7,402 bases of DNA. Source: Geoglobus sp. GTDB taxonomy: Archaea; Halobacteriota; Archaeoglobi; Archaeoglobales; Archaeoglobaceae. The stretch is taken from positions 1-7,402 of the forward strand of contig JALUWC010000480.1 in the NCBI GenBank assembly GCA_027019885.1, in the 5' to 3' direction. How positions within the stretch are numbered: the stretch's first letter is position 1; every line of letters begins with the position of its first letter. A program made the translations under genes and the position numbers. Below, piece by piece: positions 1 through 5,391 of this stretch. The notes under the pieces were generated by a model that worked only from the letters and a program-made list of their open reading frames with translations, did no database searches and was not told the origin of the DNA.

Positions 1-58
1 TGGCTTATTGAGAGAATATTCGGGTGAAAGTATCTCACTCATGATGGAATGCGTTGCC

Positions 59-68
59 ATTATAAGTT
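59..68 (+). promoter_or_regulatory. TATA-like box of the kinase remnant
   Basis: An AT-rich ATTATAAGTT-type element lies about 25 bases before the ATG at 87, the spacing expected of an archaeal TATA box serving a leaderless transcript. If right, the broken kinase gene behind it still carries its original promoter. Confidence 0.4.
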
Positions 69-86
69 ATACTGTCAATATTAATT

Positions 87-456
87 ATGAAAGAAATCAA
101 TCTCTCACTTGCTCATTGTATACTCGAAATCATACCGAATGGGGCTTACATTTTCCAGGATGGCAGCTTCGTTTTTGTTAATGCCGGGGCTTGTAGAGTA
201 TCTGGCTATTCAGCTGATGAGCTTCTCGGCATAGGCTGATAGAGAAAAGGAAATGGAACACATCTCCTCAAAGAAGGTTTTTGAGGGAACATCTGAAGGA
301 AAAGATGCAGAAATCAAAATCAGAGGGAACTGTACAGTTCACGCAGACAGCGGCATATTTTCTGTTGCTGAGAATCTTGTTGAAAATGCAATTGAGCATG
401 GAGGTGGGAGTGATATCCCTGTCATCACTGAAAGGAGAGGTGAGTGGTGTGATTAG
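87..456 (+). pseudogene. Decayed PAS-domain histidine kinase, internally deleted
   Basis: This is the remnant of a sensor kinase in two frames. From the ATG at 87, fifty codons read as the first half of a PAS domain (a FVFVNAG strand, then GYSADELLG, the usual PAS helix) and stop at TGA 237-239. The next frame, from 238, continues the PAS domain (DREKEMEHIS, then KVFEGTSEG). It then passes at residues KIRG directly into the start of a HATPase domain with a clear N-box, ENLVENAIEHGG at about 370-405. The whole dimerisation/phospho-acceptor region is missing, and the frame ends at TAG 454-456 before any G1 or G2 box. Two deletions explain this: one of roughly ten codons inside the PAS domain, and one large PAS-to-HATPase deletion. 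No functional kinase can be made. The parts resemble PAS kinases elsewhere in the window, so it is probably a dead paralogue. The right boundary is uncertain (about 430-500). Confidence 0.75.
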
Positions 457-1313
457 GTTGCAAAGTTGGATTTTAGCATACCAAACAGGAATCTTAAATG
501 AGCAAACTAAACTCTTAGAATTCGAAAAAAAGCCAATGATCGCAATTTTCAAAAAGAAGGCAACCCGTAATGAGGTTTTTGAAATTTTGAGTATATCTAA
601 ATATCCAGTGGTGATAGATGAAATTGACCTTAAATCGCTTCAAGAAAATGATAAGATAGATATTGTCGAAATTAAGGTAACAACACCATCAAAAGAAGAT
701 CACAAGTTATCTAATATTGAGGATTTGAAAGGAAAAGTTCTTCCAGAAAAGTGTTCTGTTCAAATTATTGTTAAAAAACCGGGAATTTTAACTATCAATG
801 CATCAAAATCTCTATTACAGAAATCTAAAAACAACCATAATCTATGATATTAAGTCTGGAGAAGTGGAGTTGATTGAAGAGAGCCAGAGCAATAATTCTG
901 AGAAAAAAAGAGAATGGAAATAGCGAATTTAAAAAAGATGATGTAGCTATTGTGAATCAGAATGAAAACAGCAATAAAAATGTGGATTTCTTTAAAATTT
1001 ACTACAAATATGCTAAGGAAGTTAAACCCTATTTAACAGTTTATTCAGCCCTGATAACCGTATCGGCAATTTCATGGTTTTTTCAAGCCAATTGAAAGCC
1101 ATTACCACACTTACAAAACTGGCGTTCATTCTGGCAGGAATTTTCATTGGGATATCTGGATCTTTCCTATATATTTATTGGGATGGAAAGATGTTCAATT
1201 GGAGAACAGGAGTAATAAATACATCGTTCATTTTGTCTTTTTCTTTCTTTTTTGTTGAGATACTTTTGTTTTTTGGATTCTTGTTCATAGATTTCTTTGC
1301 ATCCATTATTTAA
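449..1313 (+). pseudogene. Membrane protein gene broken by three frameshifts
   Basis: Three overlapping frames join into one protein of about 287 residues if three single-base slips are corrected. There is one extra A in the A5 run at 827-831, one extra A in the A7 run at 903-909, and one missing T in the T6 run at 1078-1083. The joined protein starts with a soluble part (AYQTGILNEQTKLL, then a probable beta-rich region ending TIIYDIKSGEVELIEE). A polar Lys/Asn/Glu-rich linker follows, and then three or four membrane segments: PYLTVYSALITVSAISWFF, LAFILAGIFIGISGSFLYIY, and a long Phe-rich stretch at about 1225-1310. I do not recognise the family. A GTG at 449 follows a purine-rich AAAGGAGAGG (431-440), but the N-terminus may have been lost in a junction with the kinase remnant; the next in-frame ATG is at 536. 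Either a true pseudogene or homopolymer sequencing errors would give this picture. Confidence 0.6.
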
Positions 1314-1319
1314 CTTAAA

Positions 1320-1655
1320 ATGGAATTTGTTCCTACCCCTTTATATATCCCTTGCCCCTATGTCCCACATGGAACAAGGTGGAACCTACCTGAATCAACA
1401 TCTATAAGTGAGCTTACAGCGAAAAACAGCCAGCAGAGAGTTGATTTGCACATAAGAATTTCAAAAGAGAATTATATATTTTTGAAAGAAAATTTCAGAA
1501 ATCGTTTCTCTGAAGTAATTGATAAACTACTGGATTCTCTCAGAGCAGAACAGCCTTTTGAAGTGCAGATTTTCAAAATAAAACCATGCGGGGGGAGGGA
1601 TTTGAACCCTCGGACCCCTACGGGACGGGACCCTCAATCCCGCGCCTTTTCCTGA
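1320..1655 (+). CDS. Ribbon-helix-helix-like ORF entering a tRNA antisense; candidate int(N) integrase fragment
   Basis: 111 codons. Residues 40-77 look like a ribbon-helix-helix DNA-binding fold: a strand RVDLHIRIS, a helix KENYIFLKENF, a turn, and a second helix FSEVIDKLLDSLRAE. Residues 90-111 (CGGRDLNPRTPTGRDP...) are simply the antisense translation of the tRNA-Leu gene, which the ORF enters from the tRNA 3' end. In SSV-type archaeal integrases the attachment site lies inside the integrase gene, and integration leaves an N-terminal fragment, int(N), pointing into the tRNA 3' end, exactly as here. No catalytic integrase residues are expected in this half, and none are seen. The start is doubtful: 1320 is the only in-frame ATG, yet a TATA-like TTTATATATCCC sits inside the frame at 1340-1350, and residues 1-30 look poorly protein-like. 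It could instead be an independent small regulator whose end overlaps the tRNA by chance. Confidence 0.5.
   Translation: MEFVPTPLYIPCPYVPHGTRWNLPESTSISELTAKNSQQRVDLHIRISKENYIFLKENFRNRFSEVIDKLLDSLRAEQPFEVQIFKIKPCGGRDLNPRTPTGRDPQSRAFS
1350..1379. repeat. Imperfect inverted repeat
   Basis: CCTTG at 1350-1354 pairs with CAAGG at 1375-1379. Inside, ATGT (1360-1363) pairs with ACAT (1367-1370) around CCC, extended by CC/GG with one bulged T. It lies just after a TATA-like element (1340-1350), the place where an operator for a ribbon-helix-helix regulator could sit, but that role is a guess. GGAAC occurs twice close by (1371 and 1381). Confidence 0.35.
1575..1583 (-). terminator. T-rich terminator of tRNA-Leu
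   Basis: On the minus strand TTTTATTTT begins four bases after the tRNA discriminator base. Short U-runs such as this end archaeal stable-RNA transcripts. Confidence 0.5.
1587..1630. other. Candidate integration site (att) in the tRNA-Leu 3' half
   Basis: The T arm and acceptor 3' strand of the tRNA are the usual core of archaeal integrase attachment sites. Here an ORF with a DNA-binding fold enters the tRNA from its 3' side, and the sequence beyond the 3' end (towards position 1) is full of decayed genes. The core limits are not defined by the sequence, because the second copy expected at the far end of the element is outside the window. Confidence 0.35.
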
Positions 1656-1670
1656 CTCGGCAACCCCCGC
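1587..1670 (-). tRNA. tRNA-Leu (anticodon GAG)
   Basis: An 84-base cloverleaf reads 1670 to 1587. The acceptor strand GCGGGGG pairs with CCCCCGC, with A as discriminator. The D stem is GCC/GGC. The anticodon stem CGGGA/TCCCG encloses the loop TTGAGGG, giving anticodon GAG (Leu codons CUC/CUU). A variable arm of about 14 bases marks a class II tRNA, and the T stem GAGGG/CCCTC encloses TTCAAAT. CCA is not encoded and there is no intron. The tRNA is whole and presumably functional even if the 3' half was rebuilt by integration. Confidence 0.95.
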
Positions 1671-1703
1671 ATTCAGTCAATCAGAATCTGGTTGGAGAAT
1701 TGT

Positions 1704-1716
1704 GGATTTATTACAT
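1704..1716 (-). promoter_or_regulatory. Possible TATA box of tRNA-Leu
   Basis: Minus-strand ATGTAATAAATCC lies about 35-45 bases before the tRNA 5' end. This is compatible with a start roughly 15 bases upstream of the mature tRNA, but the match to a TATA box is moderate. Confidence 0.3.
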
Positions 1717-1775
1717 TTGCGGTTCACCAAGGAGCTTCCTTTCATTTTTTCCAAATAACTTTAAAAGAGTATCAA

Positions 1776-2126
1776 TCAGGATTTGCCGGTGTGCTTCTGT
1801 AGCAGTTCCCTTAATTTTTTTCTTGTGAATGGTTTTTCGAGCACATCTTTTGCTCCTGCCTCAAGAATCTCGCTGCCTTTGTTGGAAGCAAAGGCTGAGA
1901 CCCCGATTATGATCGCATCCGAATGTCTTTCAAGGATCTTCCTTGTTGTCTCGATTCCATTGAGTTTTGGCATGAGAATGTCCATTAGTACGACATCAGG
2001 TCTGAATCTTTCGTACATTGTTATGGCTTTTTCACCATTATCAGCTTCATACACTTCATGATTTTTGAGCATAAGCTTTAGAAGTTCTCTCATGGTGATA
2101 TCGTCATCAACAACAAGTATCCTCAT
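1776..2126 (-). CDS. Stand-alone CheY-like response regulator receiver
   Basis: This 116-residue protein is a single receiver domain with no output domain. All signature residues are present: acidic pocket D7-D8-D9 (RILVVDDD), phospho-acceptor D49 in VVLMDILMP, switch residue S77 in GVSAFA, and K98 in LEKPF. It would accept a phosphoryl group from a histidine kinase and signal through protein contacts. It follows the sensor-like gene at 2175-3872 on the same strand after 48 bases, but has its own TATA box (2159-2170) and Shine-Dalgarno, so it can be made separately. The ATG at 2126 is set by GGTGA four bases upstream. Because the upstream sensor lacks a catalytic domain, the kinase for this receiver must be elsewhere; the complete kinase at 3970-5343 is the nearest candidate (inference). 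Confidence 0.93.
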   Translation of the reverse strand: MRILVVDDDITMRELLKLMLKNHEVYEADNGEKAITMYERFRPDVVLMDILMPKLNGIETTRKILERHSDAIIIGVSAFASNKGSEILEAGAKDVLEKPFTRKKLRELLQKHTGKS

Positions 2127-2130
2127 TTTT

Positions 2131-2135
2131 TCACC
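2131..2135 (-). promoter_or_regulatory. Shine-Dalgarno of the receiver gene
   Basis: Minus-strand GGTGA, complementary to the archaeal 16S rRNA 3' end, lies four bases before the ATG and fixes that start. Confidence 0.55.
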
Positions 2136-2158
2136 GAGATTTTAATATTTCAGAAACA

Positions 2159-2170
2159 TTTATATTAATT
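2159..2170 (-). promoter_or_regulatory. TATA box and BRE of the receiver gene
   Basis: Minus-strand AATTAATATAAA is preceded by CCGAAA, a good match to a TFB-recognition element followed by a TATA box. It lies just after the stop of the upstream sensor gene and predicts a transcript start near 2138, with a leader of about 12 bases containing the Shine-Dalgarno. Confidence 0.5.
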
Positions 2171-2174
2171 TCGG

Positions 2175-3872
2175 TCACTCTCTATCAATCTCCCTGTTTA
2201 CCTTTTTCAGGATTTTTTCGCTCATTTCCCAGCTTTTTTCTACTGTTTCAAGCAGTTGGATTATCTTTTTTGTCTCCTCTCTTATTTTTGAAAATATTAA
2301 CGTTGGTGATGCAACATCCTCATGTATCTCGCAGTATCCGCTTATTACTGCTAAGGGATTTTTAACCCTGTCAATCAATCTGGAGAAATCTTTTATGTTA
2401 TTTTCAAGCTGTTTTAATGCTAAACGCTTTATTTCCTCGAGTTCGGATTTGTAATGTATATGCGCTACCATCACCGCAATCGCTTCAAGTATCTTGAGCT
2501 CCTCGTCTGAAAACTTATCTTCAGACTGCACAACAAGGTATCCTATAACGCTCTCAGCGACTTTGAGGGGGTAGATGAAAGCCTCCAGATCTCTGTGGTA
2601 TTCCTCGTAAATGCAATCCTTGAAGTGTTTTTTCTTTTCCACAATAAGCTGTTCAAGATTCTCCATGACCCTCTTCACGCATTCGTTCTTCACTTCGTCT
2701 GCAGTTTCAATGGTATCTCCCGTAAAAATTTCAAACCCATCTGGAGTTTGAGATACAATAAACACGTCTTTGTACACCTTTTTAAGCTCCTTGACAGCAG
2801 TTTGAAGTATGAACTTTCTTTTTTTGAATTTTGAAAGCTGTTCATGGATTCTGAGGAGGATTTTGACCAGTCCAAAAATTTTTTTCTCCAATGTCATGTC
2901 TTTTATGGCAGAGATAAATATCCATTCTCCATCTTTTTTTATGGCTGTTGATGAGATGGAAACAACCCTTTTTTTGTCAAAAACCTTCATGTATGCTTCC
3001 CTTGTAAATGTTTTTTTGCTGGAGAACTTGAGTGAGCGAATGCTTCTCATCAGGTGACCTTTTGATTGCTGGTCGAAAAAATCAAAGATATTCTTTCTGT
3101 GGAGATTCCCACCAAATACTTTTTCAGCTGAGCTGTTCCAGGAGATTATTGCCTCTTCTGAATGAACAACGATTGGTATTTCCGATAGATTGATTGCAAG
3201 TTTAAGAGCAGAGATGTCCTCCTTCAGTCTGGCATTTTCAGATATGACTGGGGTCACGTCTGAGAGTATCAGCAGATGCCCGTCATTCAGTGGAATCTGT
3301 GCCCATGTGAAGTACTGGTACTTGCCATGAAGCCTGATCTTCAGAATCTCTGGGGGACTCTCTTTATTTCCCGTCTTTCCCAGATCTACATTCTGTAAAA
3401 CTTTTTCAACAGCCTGTTTGAGATTTTTAAATCCCTTGGAGCAAGAAACCACTCTGTTTTTACTGTCCAGAACTACAGCAGCAAAATTTTGAGAAAAATC
3501 AAGTGATTTAACACATCTCACGAATTCATTTTCCAGTTTCTGTACCTTTACACGCTTTCTTTTGTACATTTTGAGGCAGAGTTCCACATCTTCGTGTCTC
3601 GCTTTTAGAATTACATCAAACCCTGTCCTTAGCTTATTTTCTGTATCTCTGTTCTCTATTAGTATAACTGCACATCCCCTCTTTTTCACATCTCTCAGCC
3701 AGCTATCTTTTAATTCCAGTGCAGAATCAGAATCAGTGATGAACACGCTGTTTTCCGGGATAATGGAGGGGGATGACATTGACGATACAATCGCATAATC
3801 CAGCTGGAGATTTTCACATACCTCCGATATCAGATCCTCATTTTCTCTTTTAACCAGTGCAAAGACTTTCAC
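2175..3872 (-). CDS. Multi-sensor PAS/GAF protein ending in a kinase dimerisation domain without catalytic domain
   Basis: 565 residues, soluble. Domains in order: a degenerate receiver-like alpha/beta domain (about 1-105, with strands MKVFALV, SVFITDSD, GCAVILIE and FDVILKA but no acidic pocket); a PAS-like domain (118-212); a short coiled coil; a second PAS domain (223-330, IPIVVHSEEAIISWN, ending WIFISAIKDMT); a GAF domain (335-480); and a two-helix HisKA-type dimerisation domain (483-560). The H-box equivalent reads LIDRVKNPLAVISGY, so the phospho-acceptor His is replaced by Asp (D501). The protein ends one helix later with no N, G1 or G2 boxes, and the 48 bases downstream hold no remnant of them. 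It therefore looks like a sensor that dimerises and may bind the receiver encoded next to it, not an active kinase. The start is GTG at 3872, about 27 bases from a TATA-like element, probably leaderless. Domain limits are by eye. Confidence 0.85.
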   Translation of the reverse strand: MKVFALVKRENEDLISEVCENLQLDYAIVSSMSSPSIIPENSVFITDSDSALELKDSWLRDVKKRGCAVILIENRDTENKLRTGFDVILKARHEDVELCLKMYKRKRVKVQKLENEFVRCVKSLDFSQNFAAVVLDSKNRVVSCSKGFKNLKQAVEKVLQNVDLGKTGNKESPPEILKIRLHGKYQYFTWAQIPLNDGHLLILSDVTPVISENARLKEDISALKLAINLSEIPIVVHSEEAIISWNSSAEKVFGGNLHRKNIFDFFDQQSKGHLMRSIRSLKFSSKKTFTREAYMKVFDKKRVVSISSTAIKKDGEWIFISAIKDMTLEKKIFGLVKILLRIHEQLSKFKKRKFILQTAVKELKKVYKDVFIVSQTPDGFEIFTGDTIETADEVKNECVKRVMENLEQLIVEKKKHFKDCIYEEYHRDLEAFIYPLKVAESVIGYLVVQSEDKFSDEELKILEAIAVMVAHIHYKSELEEIKRLALKQLENNIKDFSRLIDRVKNPLAVISGYCEIHEDVASPTLIFSKIREETKKIIQLLETVEKSWEMSEKILKKVNREIDRE

Positions 3873-3895
3873 TTATCGTATTTTTATTTGGACAG

Positions 3896-3903
3896 ATTTA
3901 ATT
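3896..3903 (-). promoter_or_regulatory. TATA-like box for the minus-strand sensor gene
   Basis: Minus-strand AATTAAAT is centred about 27 bases before the GTG start at 3872, with an A-rich stretch upstream of it. No Shine-Dalgarno precedes the GTG, which fits a leaderless transcript. Confidence 0.4.
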
Positions 3904-3929
3904 CTTTTGATTGTTTTGTCAGGGGGGAA

Positions 3930-3939
3930 AAGCTTATAT
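3930..3939 (+). promoter_or_regulatory. TATA box and BRE for the plus-strand kinase gene
   Basis: AAGCTTATAT, preceded by GGGGGAAA as a possible TFB-recognition element, is centred about 35 bases before the ATG at 3970. The predicted start lies near 3960, giving a very short leader. It shares a 97-bp spacer with the divergent sensor promoter. Confidence 0.5.
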
Positions 3940-3969
3940 CTCCTCGCCCATCTTTAAGACTCTTTGTTG

Positions 3970-5343
3970 ATGAATGTTGAGGATAGTTTTCCATTCAAGT
4001 TCTGGAAAAAGGTTGTTGACAATTCTCTGACCGGTATTCACATATGCGATTCTGATCTAATCTTGGTTTATGTTAACAGGATTGTTGAGACGGCAACAGG
4101 TTACAGCAAGGAAGAACTCATCGGAAACAAAGTATCCATTCTTGTAGCTGAGGAAGAAAAGGAGGAGCAGATAAAAATCTTTTCAAAGGTTTTTGAGGGA
4201 GAAACAGTATCATACGAGTCAAGATACAGGAGGAAGGATGGGGAAGTAAGGTGGGTTAAAGGGTTTGCCATACCTGTAAAACACGAGGGTGGAATTTACG
4301 CTCTTGGAAACTGGATTGACATCACAAGGCAAAAAGAGCTTGAGGAAAAACTCAAAGAAGATTCTGAACTGTTTAGAGCGCTTGTTCACGACTCCCCGAC
4401 ACCGGCTTATGTTATATCCGGCAATAAATTTATTTATGCCAATAAAGCTCTGCAGAATTTAGTAGGATGCAGCTGGGATGAGCTCAAAGAAATGGATCCC
4501 CTCCAGTTCATCTATCCTGAAGACAGAGAGATGGTTGAGGAGAGGTACAGGGAAAGGCTTGCTGGAAAAAGGAAAATCGAGACCTACTCATGGAGGATAA
4601 TGAGCAGAGATGGCAGCATTCACTGGGTTGCTGCAAGACCTTCGAGGCTCATCTTTGAAGGGCATCCAGCTGTTGCGAGCATACTTATTGACACATCTGA
4701 CATCCATCTGCTTGCAGAAGAACTGAAAAAGAGCGGTGAGTATCTGGCTCTCATAAACAAAATTCTCAGGCACGACATTTTGAACGACCTGACGGTTATA
4801 AGAGGATACATTGAGATAGGTGGAGATGAACTCAGGGAAATTGCCCTTTCAAAAATCGATAGAATCCAGACGCTAATCAAAGAGTCGAAGGCAATAGAGG
4901 AGGCAATAGGAAGCAAACAGAGTGTAAATCTTGCTGAGATTGTCAGAGAGGTAGGAAAGTACTATGAGAATCAGGCCGATGTGGAGTATGTTCTTAACGA
5001 CGTATTTGTTGAGGCAAATCAGGCTCTGTATTCAGTTGTGGATAACCTTATGAGAAACGCTGTTATGCACAGCAAGAAAGACCGGGTTAAAATAACGATT
5101 GAAGTATTTTCAAGTGGCAGGTTTGGGGTTATGAGAATTAAAGACGATGGAGTTGGAATTCCTGACAGCCTGAAAGAAATGGTATTTGAAGAGGGTTTCT
5201 CAACATCCAACAGTACTGGACTTGGACTGTACATCGTAAAGAAGGTAATCGAACTGCTCCATGGAGAGATAGAGGTTTATGACAATGAACCAACCGGGGC
5301 GGTCTTTGAGATAAAGATCAGGAAAAAGCAAACTTCATCATGA
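3970..5343 (+). CDS. Soluble PAS-PAS sensor histidine kinase
   Basis: 457 residues from the ATG at 3970 (a TTG two codons earlier is less likely). There are no membrane segments or signal peptide, so it senses inside the cell. PAS1 spans about 8-122 (GYSKEELIG, RRKDGEVRWV) and PAS2 about 130-246 (CSWDELKEM, PEDREMVEERY, SRDGSIHWV). The dimerisation domain has the H-box ILRHDILNDL with phospho-acceptor H268. The ATPase domain is complete: N-box DNLMRNAVMHS (358-368), G1 DDGVGIP (392-398), F-box EEGFSTS and G2 GLGL (417-420). It should autophosphorylate and pass the group to a receiver, but no response regulator follows. The nearest is the stand-alone receiver at 1776-2126. The ligand is unknown; no haem or flavin signature could be assigned by eye. 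The AOR gene starts 48 bases downstream behind its own promoter, so co-transcription is possible but not required. Confidence 0.93.
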   Translation: MNVEDSFPFKFWKKVVDNSLTGIHICDSDLILVYVNRIVETATGYSKEELIGNKVSILVAEEEKEEQIKIFSKVFEGETVSYESRYRRKDGEVRWVKGFAIPVKHEGGIYALGNWIDITRQKELEEKLKEDSELFRALVHDSPTPAYVISGNKFIYANKALQNLVGCSWDELKEMDPLQFIYPEDREMVEERYRERLAGKRKIETYSWRIMSRDGSIHWVAARPSRLIFEGHPAVASILIDTSDIHLLAEELKKSGEYLALINKILRHDILNDLTVIRGYIEIGGDELREIALSKIDRIQTLIKESKAIEEAIGSKQSVNLAEIVREVGKYYENQADVEYVLNDVFVEANQALYSVVDNLMRNAVMHSKKDRVKITIEVFSSGRFGVMRIKDDGVGIPDSLKEMVFEEGFSTSNSTGLGLYIVKKVIELLHGEIEVYDNEPTGAVFEIKIRKKQTSS

Positions 5344-5344
5344 T

Positions 5345-5356
5345 AAATTATTTATA
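5345..5356 (+). promoter_or_regulatory. TATA-like box of the AOR gene
   Basis: AAATTATTTATA immediately follows the kinase stop codon. A start about 25 bases downstream, near 5376, would give a leader of some 16 bases containing the Shine-Dalgarno at 5380. Confidence 0.45.
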
Positions 5357-5379
5357 GATTGCATTCCATATACCTGAAA

Positions 5380-5385
5380 GGTGAT
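5380..5385 (+). promoter_or_regulatory. Shine-Dalgarno deciding the AOR start
   Basis: GGTGAT matches the archaeal anti-Shine-Dalgarno and ends six bases before the ATG at 5392. A GGAGG at 5386-5390 is too close to that ATG to act. The in-frame TTG at 5359 has no such site and would add eleven residues outside the family's usual start. Confidence 0.55.
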
Positions 5386-5391
5386 GGAGGT

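Noticed and set aside
281..448. The N-terminal part of a long plus-strand frame starting at 281
   Set aside because: It is the out-of-frame shadow of the kinase remnant, whose N-box lies in the other frame; only the part after about 449 looks like its own protein.
477..498. Possible kinase G1-box remnant DFSIPNR in the frame of the kinase remnant, after its TAG
   Set aside because: The match to a D-x-G-x-G box is poor, and the same bases read better as the AYQTGILNEQ stretch of the membrane-protein frame.
1729..1741. Small hairpin AAGGA-GCT-TCCTT followed by a T-run (1745-1750), like a plus-strand terminator
   Set aside because: The stem is only five base pairs and the only plus-strand gene that could use it ends inside the tRNA; too weak to annotate.
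1586..1828. An 80-codon plus-strand ORF beginning RGEGFEPSDPYG
   Set aside because: It is the antisense translation of the tRNA-Leu gene followed by the antisense of the receiver gene; this GFEPSDP pattern is a classic artefact of tRNA genes.
2595..3057. Plus-strand ORFs of 79 and 82 codons within the sensor gene, and a minus-strand ORF at 2690-2875
   Set aside because: They overlap the well-supported 565-codon gene completely and show no domain features.
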